From: Eledone cirrhosa
Taxonomy: Eukaryota; Mollusca; Cephalopoda; Octopoda; Eledonidae
Assembly (NCBI GenBank): GCA_964016885.1
Contig: OZ024743.1
Coordinates: 161,784,492 to 161,848,491 of the forward strand
Length of the DNA stretch: 64,000 bases
Reading direction: 5' to 3'
The stretch's first letter is position 1. Each line of letters opens with the position of its first letter. A model generated the notes under the pieces. The model was not told the origin of the DNA. It was given only the letters and a program-made list of their open reading frames with translations, and did not search any database. Positions 19,463-30,190 of the stretch are shown here, one piece after another. The position numbers and the translations under genes were made by a program.

Positions 19463-20709
19463 CTTTTTCTCATTTCTTTACACCCTTCGCAGCACTCCGT
19501 GCTACAGCCACGCATCTCTCCTCGCTGACCTCGATACTTGTTTCAGAGTGGCAGCTAAAGAGATATGCAACGTCAGGTTTGACGACATTGGATGGCAACA
19601 AGCCACTTTACCTGTCAGATATGACGGCCTTGGATGGCAACAAGCCACTTTACCTGTCAGATATGACGGCCTTGGCCTCCGGTCCCCGATCTCGCTGGCT
19701 TTGCTGGCGTTTCTTTCATCGGTAACCTCATGCCGCGTCCTCGTCAGCAGGGTTCTCCAAAACACAATAGAACCTTCTGTGTTCAGGGAACATGAGGTCG
19801 TCTGTGAGACTTGGGATTTAGCCCGGTAGACGTCCCTCCTTCTCCCCATGCTAACGTCAAGTACCCCCCAAAAGCTTGTGGGATGACATCCAGTGCAGCC
19901 TGGCCTCAGACAGGCTCATACGCCAGCTCAACCACCACCGCCTTGCCTGTTTTTGCGCGGCCTCCAAACCCCACAGTGGTGCCTGGCTCCATGCCTTGCC
20001 CACCTTCTCCACTGGCACACAGCTGGATAATGATAGCCTGCACATCGGTGTTTCCTTGACGCTTGGAGTCCGGATCTGCGAGCCACATAAATGTCGCTGT
20101 GGATCCACCGTGACCTCTTTCGGACTCCACCCGCTTTCCTGTCACCACATGCCATGCTGCCCTCAATGAGGTCATTAAGCATGTCTTGGACGCTGCAGGC
20201 TTCAGCTTCCAGCTCGAGCTGGTGTGGCTGGACTGAGAGGATGGCATAAGATCTGACGGTATGACCATCTTCCCATTCCGCGGTGGTAAACCCCTCATCT
20301 GGGATGCCACTTGCAGCGACACTTTCTCCAGCTGCAACCTGGTGCAGTCTGCGACTAACCCAAGTACTGCTGCACGTCTGGCTGAAGAGGCCAAACTCTC
20401 CAAGTACTGGTCGCTCTCCAACAAGTTTGCGGTCGTGCCCTTGGCAGTGGAGACTTCTGGTTTCCTTGGCCCGAGGGTTACCTCCCTATTCACTGCCATA
20501 GGCACTGAGCTGGCCAGCCGCAGGTGTGAGCCTCGCAAGTTGGAATGGCTCTTCCAGCGCATCTTCCTTACCATCCTCCAGGGAAACGCCTTCTCCATCC
20601 TGTCCACCGGGGCTGTGGGGAGGCCAGCACGTGGGACCCCATTTGCTCACCATACGGATTAATAAGCAAAGTTATAAACTATTGTAAATAAACCTAAAAA
20701 AAAAAAAAA
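19455..20709 (+). pseudogene. LINE-B copy 2, RT C-terminal part to poly(A)
   Basis: Three frames in succession carry the protein. The first (to about 19830) has LRSTPCYSHASLLADLDTCF, then KEICNVRFDDIGWQQATLPV and LALLAFLSSV. The second (19876-20169) has WDDIQCSLASDRLIRQLNHH, then SGAWLHALPTFSTGTQLD and CEPHKCRCGSTVTSFGLHPL. The third (20261-20662) has FPFRGGKPLIWDATCSDTFS, then FAVVPLAVETSGFLGP and FQRIFLTILQGNAFSILSTG. The region is clearly more GC-rich than its surroundings. It ends with AATAAA (20687-20692) and a poly(A) run at 20695-20709. The RT catalytic part is absent and there are at least two frameshifts. Clade not assigned. Confidence 0.85.
19582..19675 (+). repeat. 42-bp in-frame tandem duplication in LINE-B
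   Basis: GATGGCAACAAGCCACTTTA starts at 19591 and again at 19633. The unit encodes GWQQATLPVRYDGL twice without shifting the frame. Confidence 0.93.
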
Positions 20710-20759
20710 AATTTAATTTAAAAAAAAATATCTAACATCTGTTTCCAGATATACTATAT

Positions 20760-20818
20760 AATTATTATCATCATTATTGTTATTATTATCATTATTATTA
20801 TTATTATTAAGTAGTAAT
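20760..20818. repeat. (ATT)n microsatellite
   Basis: Imperfect ATT/ATC triplets just after the LINE-B poly(A). Confidence 0.9.
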
Positions 20819-20854
20819 AGTAGCACTTATTTCCATTAAAATTGTTTTGCAGAG

Positions 20855-21378
20855 GAGGAGGGAACTCAAAGAACATAGTAGCTAGAATAAGAACGGGATG
20901 GAAGAAGTTTAAAGAGCTACTACCTCTGTTGACAACAAATGATTTCTCCCTACGAATGGAAGGTTAGCTGTATGAAGCTTGTGCGTGAAGCTGCATGGTA
21001 GTGAAACATGAGGACATGCAAAGAATGCGCCATGTCAATTTGTGTGAACAACAAAGCATGAATGAACTGAGAGAGGAACTGAATATAAAAGGAATCAGAT
21101 GTGTGCAGGAGAGAAGACTGTACTGGTATGGACCTGTGATACACACAAACAATGATCGCTGGGTGAAGAAGAGTCAAGAAATTCCAGTGAAAGGAAGCCA
21201 TAGTAAATCAAGACCAAGGAAGACATGGGTGGAAGTGGTGAGAGCTGATTTCAAATCACTGAAGTTTCCATTCGTGTTGATAAAAGATCGTGGCAAGTGG
21301 AAAGATGTTGTACTGTAAAGGATCCATCCAACCCATACAAGCCTAGTAAAGCAGATGTAAAATGATGATGATGATCAT
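20855..21378 (+). pseudogene. LINE-A 3' end, 5'-truncated
   Basis: Text begins TVARIRTGWKKFKELLPLLT-like across a frame break. Frame 20995-21318 then carries QRMRHVNLCEQQSMNELREE, RLYWYGPVIHTNNDRWVKKS and SRPRKTWVEVVRADFKSLK, ending at a TAA. The 3' tail is GCAGATGTAAAATGATGATG. It matches 3.3 kb and 61.6-62.0 kb. No RT is present. It is the best preserved C-terminal frame of the family here except 61.6 kb. Confidence 0.87.
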
Positions 21379-21490
21379 TTTTATATTGAGTTTTTTTTCC
21401 ATTCTGGTATGGATTAATGGGACTTTTTGAGGCAATGTTTTACAGTGGATGCTCTTCTTGACACCAACCCTTTTAGCCAATTCTTATGAC
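21366..21490 (-). mobile_element. GATGAT-type element abutting a LINE-A tail
   Basis: After GATGATGATGATCATTTTTA the text runs in the opposite sense (CCATTCTGGTATGGATTAAT, GGATGCTCTTCTTGACACC). The two tails therefore meet tail to tail, with overlapping GATGATCATT. Confidence 0.6.
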
Positions 21491-21585
21491 ACACAGGACT
21501 ACTTCATATATGTAAAAAGAAAGAGGGGGAAAGAGAGGGGGAGGGAGAGAGACTATATGCTCTTAGCTGTGAGGTTAAGGAGTTT

Positions 21586-21700
21586 CCTTGACTAGGGGTA
21601 GCAAAAGTTTTCTATCAAGGGAAAAAATTTGGCCATGAGTATGTGCCCACTATACAAGACTGCTGATCCAGACAGCTGCAGGGTGCTCATGGCACCTTGA
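21586..21700 (+). repeat. Dispersed repeat R5, copy 2
   Basis: Words shared with 15.97 kb: AGGGGTAGCAAAAGTTTTC, TTTGGCCATGAGTATGTGCC and ACAGCTGCAGGGTGCTCA. Confidence 0.65.
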
Positions 21701-21756
21701 GCCTGAGTATTCTCCCAGGACCTTAGGTCAACTAACATAGTGTGATTCATAATAGA

Positions 21757-21912
21757 GGTATATATGAAATGGTATATGATATGCTTATGTATAATAAACA
21801 TATATAAGTCTTAGTATGAGAATAGCTGTGACATGATCACAGCTTAATACCCTCATACTGAAACATATGTTTATTATACATAAATATATCATATATGCCT
21901 TCAGATACACCA
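21757..21912. repeat. 156-bp imperfect palindrome
   Basis: The axis is near 21834 (AGCTGTGACATGATCACAGC). TATGTATAATAAACATAT on the left pairs with ATATGTTTATTATACATA on the right, and CTTAGTATGAG with CTCATACTG. It may be a foldback or MITE. Confidence 0.85.
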
Positions 21913-22364
21913 TTAAATCGTTGGAGATGAAAACTGCATGGAAGCTTATCAGAAAAAATAGCTGGCAGACCTAACTCCTCGTCACTCAATTTAATACAAC
22001 CACATGACTCTTCGGTACATTTAGCAATGCCATTGTTACAAGCATTTAGGCTATGTCTGCAGTTTGAGGGTAACTGTCTCCCTTCCTTCCACCAGCCAAA
22101 GAGGACCAAAGAAGAGTCAGGGGTGCTACCCTACATCCTCTGACAAAATCATTAAAAATGAGTTGAGAAGTTCAAATTCACTGCAGATGTTCTACTACGT
22201 TTCTGGAGCAGAACAATTTACACTACATGACCTCAATACGAAGCCTATATATTCACATAAAAGATCTTTCAAATTATTTCAACTCTGAAGTTTAATCATT
22301 TCCATCAGAAAACAATGACAATGAGAAAATCAAAATAATTTCTATACTAATCTTCAAAGCGTTA
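21913..22364. other. No gene recognised
   Basis: A 90-codon minus frame (21837-22109) overlaps the palindrome and has no known domain. Nothing else was seen. Confidence 0.4.
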
Positions 22365-22640
22365 TTTCCCACCAGCTCTACCCTGATTGAGCAAACATAT
22401 AACTAAAGGTGTTCTAGTCGTGACATTTTATATATCCAGTACTTCATTGTCCAGTATATCCTTAATTCTTTTTTAAGATGGTGAAGTGTGATTTGAGGGA
22501 GATACGACTGCTATTTCCAGCAGGTTAAGCATCTGTGAAGAGGTCTCAGGTAGCACAAATGCACAATCTGTTGGATGAGTATGCTGAGCATACAAATCAG
22601 CTAGAAACAATAATATATGTGTACTCTCAACAACTTCACA
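22365..22640 (+). repeat. Dispersed repeat R1, copy 2
   Basis: GATTGAGCAAACATATAAC, TCCAGTACTTCATTGTCCAG, AAGTGTGATTTGAGGGAGAT and ACTGCTATTTCCAGCAGG in family order. This is one of the longer copies. Confidence 0.75.
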
Positions 22641-23139
22641 GAAGTGTAACATTATCATTGAATTTTTTCCAACTATTTTAACACCAGAAACTATTACATG
22701 AAAAAAAAATAAATATAAGAGCAATGATTTATGTATGTGCAATAATTAAAGCTAACTAATGTTATTTTTTTCCTCACCTCATATTTCTTGTTTGTTGGTG
22801 GATTAATGCTCTCTGCATTAAGTATGTTAACACTAACTTAACTATTTATCATATTTTTCATGTGGGTTACATCTCTGAATTGTATCATTTCCAAGCAATT
22901 ATATTTTCCTAAATACAACTTTGTTCATTTAGTGATTTCTTTGTCACTATTTTAGCAGTACAGTGATATCAAAATAAGATCAAAACGTTCAGAATTATCT
23001 CCAACTTATTCATCATTCACTAATCATATTGTTTATTTCTTGTTATTTTTCTACTGTCTATTTGTACTGAATATGTTAAGGAAACCATGTATTAATAAGT
23101 TAACATTAATTTCTTATTAAAGGTTATCTATTTTAAGGT
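22641..23139. other. No gene seen
   Basis: AT-rich DNA without recognised repeats. Confidence 0.5.
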
Positions 23140-23640
23140 TATCATCAACATCATCATTTAATATCTGGTTTTCCTGCTTGTAAAGATTGGACAGAGGTCC
23201 ACATCTTACATACATTCTTGCACTGTACAGAGTGCAATGGGTGCATTTTCTGGTGGGAGGTTATTATGTCTTAGTCCTCCCAACCCTTTGATTGACAGGT
23301 TTTCTAGGACTGGATGCACTTCCTATCACCAACCACTTTACAGAGGTGTAGATCATCAACACTACAGAGGTTGCTGTGCCCTTAACAGTTACCTCTTGAT
23401 CCTTTTATGGCATGGTTTGGACAATTGGATGTCCTTACTATCACCAACCACTTTACAGGGTGTACTGGGTGCACTTTATGTAGCATCAACACTAGAGAGA
23501 TTTTCATATCATGACTGGAGGCTTCTCTCAACCCTTATTGACATGATTTATATGACTGGAAACCCTTATTAACACCAACTTGTGTGCTGGACAGTTTTAT
23601 GGGGGCATCAGCACCAGGGAGGTTGTCTGGTCATAGGGCC
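23140..23640 (-). mobile_element. GATGAT-tailed element with internal unit expansion
   Basis: It starts ATCATCAACATCATCATTTA. The segment ATCACCAACCACTTTACAG, with GGATG...CTTCCTA-like text before it, occurs at least twice (about 23315-23345 and 23425-23460), with a third diverged unit. The element is roughly 500 bp instead of 200. Confidence 0.75.
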
Positions 23641-23950
23641 CTCTCTACTCTATGAAGTTGTTGCAGGGTGAGAACAGGATGAGGGTTAAAAAAAAGGTGA
23701 TAAGTATATTATGGGTAAGTGACAAGAGGTCAGTGGGGAGTGACAAGTTCAATATCATAGATGATGATGTGGAAGAGAGAAGGGATGAAAAAGTATGTCA
23801 TGGGTATGAGAGTATAGAACCAAAGAATCTTGTCCACACTCTGCCAATACTGCAAATCCACTACCTGACTCATTGAATTATAATGTAAGTGGTGAAGTAT
23901 TCTACAGATTTATAATTGTTATGCAGTTTTAAATTACAAATGCAGTCCAT
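23641..23950. other. No gene seen
   Basis: A 74-codon plus-strand frame (23652-23876) is charged but matches nothing I know. Confidence 0.4.
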
Positions 23951-23954
23951 CCAA

Positions 23955-24085
23955 CAGGTTTTTGTCTATACATTTTGGCTCATTTGGGCCAACCTGAAGC
24001 TATATTAGAATAACAGTGGGATCAAACCAAGAAACACCTGATTAGGAAGCCAACTCTTTAACCACTTAGCCATACACTAATCATT
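23955..24085 (-). mobile_element. SINE-3, tRNA-like head
   Basis: The reverse strand gives a tRNA-like order: TGGCTAAGTGGTTAAAGAGT (A-box side), CTTGGTTTGATCCCACTG (B-box side), then GGTTGGCCCAAATGAGCC. A related copy is at 45.5 kb. Confidence 0.65.
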
Positions 24086-24370
24086 TCAAAACTGAGGAAG
24101 ATTATTAACTAGATTTAATTTCCATGGTCCCACATACAAATACATAGGTAAATGCAGTATACATACACAAGTGGAGTTGCAGGTCTATCATTTATTTGCT
24201 ACTTTGTAGGGAAAAGAGGCGGATTGTTGAGCATTTTGCACTGCTTTACGCACTCACATTTATCACTAAGATGTTCAATTCATACACATATATACATCAT
24301 ACCAACTTAAAAATAGATCATCTCCCTCTCCCCGAAGTTAAAAATAATAAATATATAAATTTATTCTGTT

Positions 24371-24660
24371 AATTTCTTCCAGGCAATGCTAAACCATTCT
24401 GCTAATTATAAACAGAAATAAGCCAAAATTACAACATATTTATTAGTCCCACTTTTAGAGAGATGTTCTGAACAAATATATAAATGAATAAAATTCTGAC
24501 TTCTTTAACACTGTTTCAACTTTCTAAATATCATATATGCCTTTCTCCCGGGCAATGCTGAACCATTCTGTTAATTATATACAGAAATAAGCCAAAATTA
24601 AAACATCAGTCACAATTTTTGAGAGATATTCTGAACACAGTATAAAAGAATCTGACAATT
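24371..24660. repeat. 169-bp tandem duplication
   Basis: GGCAATGCTAAACCATTCTG at 24382 recurs as GGCAATGCTGAACCATTCTG at 24551, with the following AGAAATAAGCCAAAATTA also repeated. The second copy is cut at 24661 by MITE-1. Confidence 0.85.
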
Positions 24661-24895
24661 TTAACCCTGTTGTATGCATATTTCTAAAGAAATACATTGT
24701 ATTTCAATTAATTGGTGAAGAATTTAGAGGGATTTACTAAAATTATTAATCATTTCATTGCTAAAATACTAACTTAACATATGGTTCTATTTAAAATTAT
24801 ATTGACAAATTTTAATTTATAGCAACCCTTTAAAATGACTAGTTTTGTTTCATAGAAGCAGTCAGTTTGAGGCCGGTTGGTATCAAAAAGGTTAA
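24661..24895 (+). mobile_element. MITE-1, full-length TTAA-bounded copy
   Basis: It begins TTAACCCTGTTGTATGCATA and ends with the reverse complement of TTAACCTTTTTGATACCAAC. It is 235 bp long and non-coding, and has relatives at 5.7, 35.5 and 47.7 kb. TTAA at both ends fits a piggyBac-like target site, although no transposase is present. Confidence 0.65.
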
Positions 24896-25019
24896 CTCTG
24901 CTTCAACATTCTCAAGATGATATATGCCGTAGCTGGATTCTAACTTGACATTTTCAACTTCTTAACATCTTCTCTTCCAGAAGTTTCTTCAAACAGGTCC
25001 AGAGTATTACAAAAAAAAA

Positions 25020-25376
25020 ATCAATAGCAATGACATTGCTAAGACTGCACCTCATTGACACTCATCCTGTGCCCTCCCCAAATTCATATTCACGCTGTGC
25101 AATGCACCCTGCCACCCCCACACAGATCTTCTTTGTGAACTTGATGCCACCATTCAACGCTAAGCAGAACTCATCTGCAATGTCAGCTTCAACTGAGCAG
25201 GCTGGCAACAGGCTCTGGCCTACTGGACAGGCGAAGGCCTCTCTATCCCCCACTATACTACGATCCAACGTAACTGGGACGACATCAATTGCAGGTCTTC
25301 TGTAAGGCGGATCAAGTCTGGCTTGGACCAACACCGCTTCGCCTGCCTCCACTTCTCAGCCCAACAGCGGTAAGTA
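25020..25376 (+). pseudogene. LINE-B copy 3, short degraded segment
   Basis: Across several frames it reads LLCELDATIQR, ELICNVSFN and GWQQA, then QRNWDDINCRSSVRRIKSGL and DQHRFACLHFSAQQR. These match 19.5-19.95 kb in order. It stops at the word AGCGGTAAG and a SINE-1 3' half follows. Confidence 0.78.
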
Positions 25377-25379
25377 GCT

Positions 25380-25490
25380 CAATTCGGTAAAATAAAGCAC
25401 CAGTAATACACTGGGGTTGATTTAATCGACTTTCCCCTCCCCTTCAAATTACTGGCCTTGTGCCTGTACTAGAAATCATTATTATTACTG
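25380..25490 (+). mobile_element. SINE-1 3' half, long-tail variant
   Basis: GGTAAAATAAAGCACCAGTA, then TTGATTTAATCGACTTTCCC and GGCCTTGTGCCTGTACTAGA. The TTAATCGACTTTCC insert marks a subfamily also seen at 26.3 and 31.5 kb. Confidence 0.85.
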
Positions 25491-25644
25491 TAAATAAAAT
25501 CACAAACAATAATGTTGAACCGTATATTAAACAATTTTACTACTGGATTTTATCAAACTAATAAAATTCACAAGTAGTAGAAGTACTAGTAGCAGCAGCA
25601 GTGGTGTAGTATGAACTGATACACTCAATGCTGGATTATCAGTA

Positions 25645-25845
25645 GGCGGTGGATTGGCAGTATCAGAAGAGGATTGGACGCTATGCTTTGTAGCATAGAG
25701 TTACAGCCCATTACGGTCCGAGTTCAAATCCCACGCCGAGGTTAACTTTGCCTTTCATCCTTACGGAGTTGATAAAATAAAGTACCAGTAATGCACTGGG
25801 ATAAATTACTGGCCTTGTGCCAAAAGTAGAAACAATTATTATTAC
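25645..25845 (+). mobile_element. SINE-1, full-length copy
   Basis: Head GGCGGTGGATTGGCAGTATC, B-box region GAGTTCAAATCCCACGCCGA, tail AAAAGTAGAAACAATTATTA. Well preserved. Confidence 0.92.
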
Positions 25846-26229
25846 CTTTCTACACACTCTATTTTAGGGAGGGGAGAATTTTTACATCTTCTTCCAAAAC
25901 ATGATAGTGTGGGATGTTGATGGTAGTGATGAAAATGATGATAGCTAGCACATTTTTACATCATTAATAGACTTAAATATCCCTTATCTCTAAACAGGAA
26001 CCTCCCATTCCTACAAGTTGACACAGTTTCCTCTCTCTCTCTCTTAACAGAAATAGCAACCATCATGATTCTTTAACCATCCCTAAGCATTTCACTCTTT
26101 AAAAGCCATCTCAAAGAATGCACCTTCAGAGCCACATTAGAATGTGTCTTCTTGTACATAATGTGTAGACAATTTTTCTCCTACTTCTTTTAGCTTGATC
26201 AAGTAGACTTAAAGAACTTCTACTACTAC
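25846..26229. other. No gene seen
   Basis: GATGA and CTCT short runs only. Confidence 0.45.
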
Positions 26230-26460
26230 TACTAGTAATAATAATAATAATTGTTTCTTATATAGGCACAAGGCCGGCAATTTTAGGGGGAGGGGAAAGT
26301 CGATTAAATCAACCTCAGTGCATTACTGGTACTTTATTTTATCGACCCTGTAAGGATGAAAGGCAAAGTTAACCTCGGCGGGATTTGAACTCAGACCATA
26401 AAGGGCTGTAACTATACTGAAAAGCATGGTGTCTGACCTTCTACCGATACTGCCAAATTT
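26230..26460 (-). mobile_element. SINE-1, full-length long-tail copy
   Basis: On the plus strand it reads AATAATAATTGTTTCTTATA, GGCACAAGGCCGGCAATTTT, AAAGTCGATTAAATCAACC and GGCGGGATTTGAACTCAGAC, ending TACCGATACTGCCAA. An (AAT)n tail lies at 26235-26251. Confidence 0.92.
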
Positions 26461-26597
26461 CTTTTATTTACCTTAAAGGCATCAGATGATGCAGACATTA
26501 CAAGGACAATTACAACATTGTTACAACATTAAGGTAAGAGTTACCATAGAAATGAAAAAATGGGTAAGAAGTATACATAATATACAATTTAGGTGCA

Positions 26598-26830
26598 CAT
26601 CATCATCATCACCATCCTTTAATATCTACTTCTTCGAACTTGCATGAATTAGATGGGTTGTCCAGTTATGCGACAAATCAGGTCTGGAAACCACATCATA
26701 CTCATACATATCTGTAATTTCACTTGGGTTCTATGGCTAGATGCTTTTCCTAACACCAACCATGTTACAATAGTATACAATTATATAAAGTATTCATGCC
26801 TCCTGGCTAATTGTGGAAGCCCACATAACT
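26598..26830 (-). mobile_element. GATGAT-tailed element
   Basis: CATCATCATCATCACCATCC, CGAACTTGCATGAATTAGAT, GGCTAGATGCTTTTCCTAAC and ACCAACCATGTTAC. Confidence 0.85.
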
Positions 26831-26939
26831 ACAATCACCCTGACCACCAAGGTTGATAGCCTTCTCCCAACTGTCATCGTCTGACCTACAGACACAAGCT
26901 GAGAGTAGACTCATTCACTCTTGCCATTTTTACTACTTC

Positions 26940-27058
26940 CATCCACCTGAGAGGATGAAAGGCAAAGCTAACCTCAGCAGGATTGGAACTCAGAATGTAA
27001 AGGGCCATAATTCTATGCTGCAAGGAATGTTGTCCATCTGCATTGGACGTGCTTTACA
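26940..27058 (-). mobile_element. SINE-1 5' part
   Basis: GATGAAAGGCAAAGCTAACC, TCAGCAGGATTGGAACTCAG and CTATGCTGCAAGGAATG. The head is decayed and the 3' half missing. Confidence 0.8.
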
Positions 27059-27147
27059 ATAATAATAATGATTTCTTTATTTGTCATGCAGGGCTCACAT
27101 TAAGAAAACATTAAGGACGGCACAGGATGGTAAAGAATAGAAAAGTT

Positions 27148-28250
27148 TTAACAAAAACAAGGAAAATATGTAAAAAAATTCAAACAAAGATAAATTCCCC
27201 AATAGGAGGGACTTCCAAGAGTTACACAAGAAGGAAGCCCACAAAATGCCATGGCTGCTCTGACTGCTAGGACAAGTACCCAGTTTTCCTCCTCCAATCT
27301 ACAGGCACATACACTCAAGCCATGCTTGCCTCTCTCACCCACCTTTTAACAAACTGTTGGGAAGGCAGAACTTCCCTCTCCACCCTGATTTTCCTCTTCA
27401 AGTGAAACCTGAAAAAGTGAATCAGGGATTCACGAAAGAGGAGAGTGCTTATCTTCAACCCTTTCAGATGTTCCTGGCTAAAGGAAGGCAGTGGGACAAT
27501 CTTAACGATGGACTCAGTCTTACACATGACAGGAGGTGTTTGACATAAACCCACAAATCAGCAATGCTCAGGCACTTGACAAGTGCATGCAGAATGGCAT
27601 CTCAGAAATGCCCATCTGATGGTACTTTCATGCCTGTAGAGTTTATCTTGAACTGGCAATGCTTCCCGGTAGCCCTGCCAGGCCAGGGATTTCTGATAGT
27701 TATCCATGGGCCCTGAACTGAAAGTTCTTTGGAAAAGATTGGCTAGTTGATTATCATTGACACCCAGAGTCTTCCCAAAAACGTTGTTACTTTTACCATC
27801 CACTAATCCTCTATAGAGGTAGAGTCTCCACCGATCGTACTGCCTGATTGGCAAAGGGCTTTGAGAGCTTGACGACATTCAGTTTCCAAGTGCTCCTAAG
27901 TTTTCACTTGACCTAGAGCTGCAGTTCTGTTAAGGAGACAAGCTGGGGGAAAATGTGTCTAGCAAATGGTGACTACACCTGTTCGCTGTCAAGGAAAAAT
28001 TGGAAATGTAGCCTCAGCATATGTTTGCGCATCATCAGCCACAGCATGCCCAGTCCCCCACACAATGGATGTAGACAGCAAATGGGCCACCTGGCCAGTG
28101 AAACCTGTCACTTCCACAAAAAGCGAGAGAGTATGTGCTCCAGTGCATTTAGACATGGACCAGTACAAGGCATAATGTTCAGGCAGTAGTAGATGAGGCA
28201 CAATGTATATGTTTGACACCTCTGCCTGACCTTTCAGAGATAGCTTCCTT
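27148..28250 (-). pseudogene. LINE-C ORF2 C-terminal region
   Basis: Minus frames 27558-27878 (GKTLGVNDNQLANLFQRTFS, then ALPVQDKLYRHESTIRW) and 27315-27554 (KIVPLPSFSQEHLKGLKIST, then SLIHFFRFHLKRKI) cover the region behind the RT. The string VQDKLYRH...CP.C in such proteins precedes a Cys-rich finger; here only CHSACTCQVPEHC-like text remains. It is broken in at least three places. Confidence 0.65.
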
Positions 28251-28329
28251 TCTGGGTGAAAGAGCCCACCCTGCTCATTACCTCATCCCAGTTTTTGTCC
28301 ATCTAGAGGTCTGGTTTTTGTCCATTTAG

Positions 28330-29260
28330 CAGTTTAACTGGTCTGTCTGTTCAGCATCTAATGACACTGTCGGATGGCATAAACCTGACCCTCTAGGTGC
28401 CAAGCTGCAGGCCTACTAACATTTCCTGGTTATTTTTTTGCTCCTGTTACCAAATTGTACTCCTTGAGAGCAGTGCCAATCATTTCAATGTGTTTGGTGT
28501 TCAACACCACTACAGTAATGCTGTCACACATCTCTGACATCCTAGTTTACACGGGATGCTCCTCAATATCTCCAGTTTGTATCATAATGGCTCTAGAGTT
28601 AATACATACAAAAGAGACAAGAGGGGCACACTTGGTGTACTGAGTGCATGATGTTGAATGGATCTGAAGGGGTGATCTTTCACTCCAGCCACAGAGCAGA
28701 TGGCATTGTGCATTGCAGCAATCCAGCCTCTGAAAATGGGCCGAAAGCCCTTGAGGACTGTTGCCAGGTAGCAATGTTCAACCCTATTGAAAGCTTTCGA
28801 TTGATCTAAGTTGATCAGGACTCCACACATGTCAGATTCCTTAGCCACCCTCTCTATGATGTATTGCATGAGGTGGAGATGTTTTGGATGGCATATGTTT
28901 GGACCTCTCCTACCAGACCACCAATGACAAGTGCCAACCTTGTCACTAACACCATGTCCAAAATTTTAATCTCTGCACTTAGTAGAGTTATGGGCCTACA
29001 ATTATCAATATGGGCCCCTTGTTTGGGTTTTTTCTCAGCAGCATCACAGCTCCATGGCTCACAGAATTGGGAAATCTCCCATTATGCTGCCAGTTGCAGA
29101 AGATGTCTGCAAAGAGGTCACCGAACAAGTCTGGCATGTAAACATAAAGCTCATAAGGCAGACCATCCAAACCAGGCAATTTTCCCCGTGTTTATCCAGT
29201 CATCGCCTCTCATATCTCAGCAGCTGTTATCGGCCTTTCACAACACTCTGTGGCAGGCCA
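28330..29260 (-). pseudogene. LINE-C reverse transcriptase domain
   Basis: Minus-strand pieces in order are PGLDGLPYELYVYMPDLFGD (28988-29179; RT start), NSVSHGAVMLLRKNPNKGP (motif 2 region), MCGVLINLDQSKAFNRVEHC (28582-28869; motif A, with the catalytic D in LDQ), and PSVPLLSLLYVLTLEPL (motif B, normally QGCPLSPLLYV). Then comes EMCDSITVVVLN (about 28545-28510), where the family has YADD. The active-site box reads CDS, so it is inactivated. The enzyme would copy element RNA onto nicked target DNA. Confidence 0.85.
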
Positions 29261-29441
29261 TCAAGGTAGGCACTAAAGTCCATTTTGCAATCCAGCCCAC
29301 CACCATTCCCGAATATTTAGAAAAGTGCTACTGAAAAGCTGCACACATCCACTTGGGATAGAGTAACATGCAGCTAACGTGGTCCACCAAAAACCGGATT
29401 GTGGCTTTGTTGTCATGCCATGCATTCACCACTTGGGTCCA

Positions 29442-30190
29442 TCAAACAGCTTTCATCCCCGTATGTCTAAGTGTACGAGCTCTAGCTCTGACAATGCAGC
29501 CTTCATGCATTGCATTGAAGAATTGGTCAAGAGCCAATCTTGCTGCAAGCACATCAGTTGCATTGCCTTTCATAAAAGCTATCTTTCTAGCTAGCTCACC
29601 CTCTAGTCTAGTTTTCTCTATCACTACTCCTTTACTAAACCTTATCAATTCTACTCAAGGCAAACCACCATTTGTTGTTTACGATTGCTCTCATTAACAC
29701 CTGCTTAATTAATTCCCTAATCCAGTCTCTGTAGGCTTTGCATTCCGGAAAGATACATTCAACTTCCAGTAACCGGGTCCCTGCCTATGAAGCCTATCTA
29801 AGTCGACTACACAGATCACAAAGTTGTGGTCTGTTAGTCAACTACTTTGAATTGTGGACAACTTATACTAACGTTATCTACTTCCCTACAAAATACCCTA
29901 TATAAATATGATCTGTATGACCCGATGCTATTTGCTCATATCCACATTGGCACATTTGGGAAATCCAGTCTGTACCTGCAAGACAATTGGAAATTTCAGA
30001 GCAGGTTTGCTAGGAGCTACTATCTGCTAGCTCCTCACATTCCCAGTGTGCATCTAAGATACTGTTCCAGTTGCCCGCTAACAATAAAGAGAAGGATCTT
30101 CTAGAAATATTTTGAGGTGCCTGAAGAAATCAGGCCATCCTGCCACCTTCAAAGCATAGACAGCTACTAGTCTGAAAGCATTCCCTTTGT
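29442..30190 (-). pseudogene. LINE-C endonuclease and linker
   Basis: On the minus strand it reads AFRLVAVYALKVAGWPDFFR, then a GNWNSILDAH-like piece (from GDWN-type motif) and LTDHNFVICVVDLDRL (SDH-type motif with T), then GPGYWKLNVSFRNA. An alpha-helical linker (29442-29648, LARKIAFMKGNATDVLAARL) precedes the RT. Several stops are present. Confidence 0.7.

Noticed and set aside
19906..20607. 233-codon minus-strand frame, the longest non-repeat frame in the window
   Set aside because: It is antisense to LINE-B copy 2, whose plus-strand frames carry the recognisable domain strings. Long antisense frames are common in GC-rich coding DNA.
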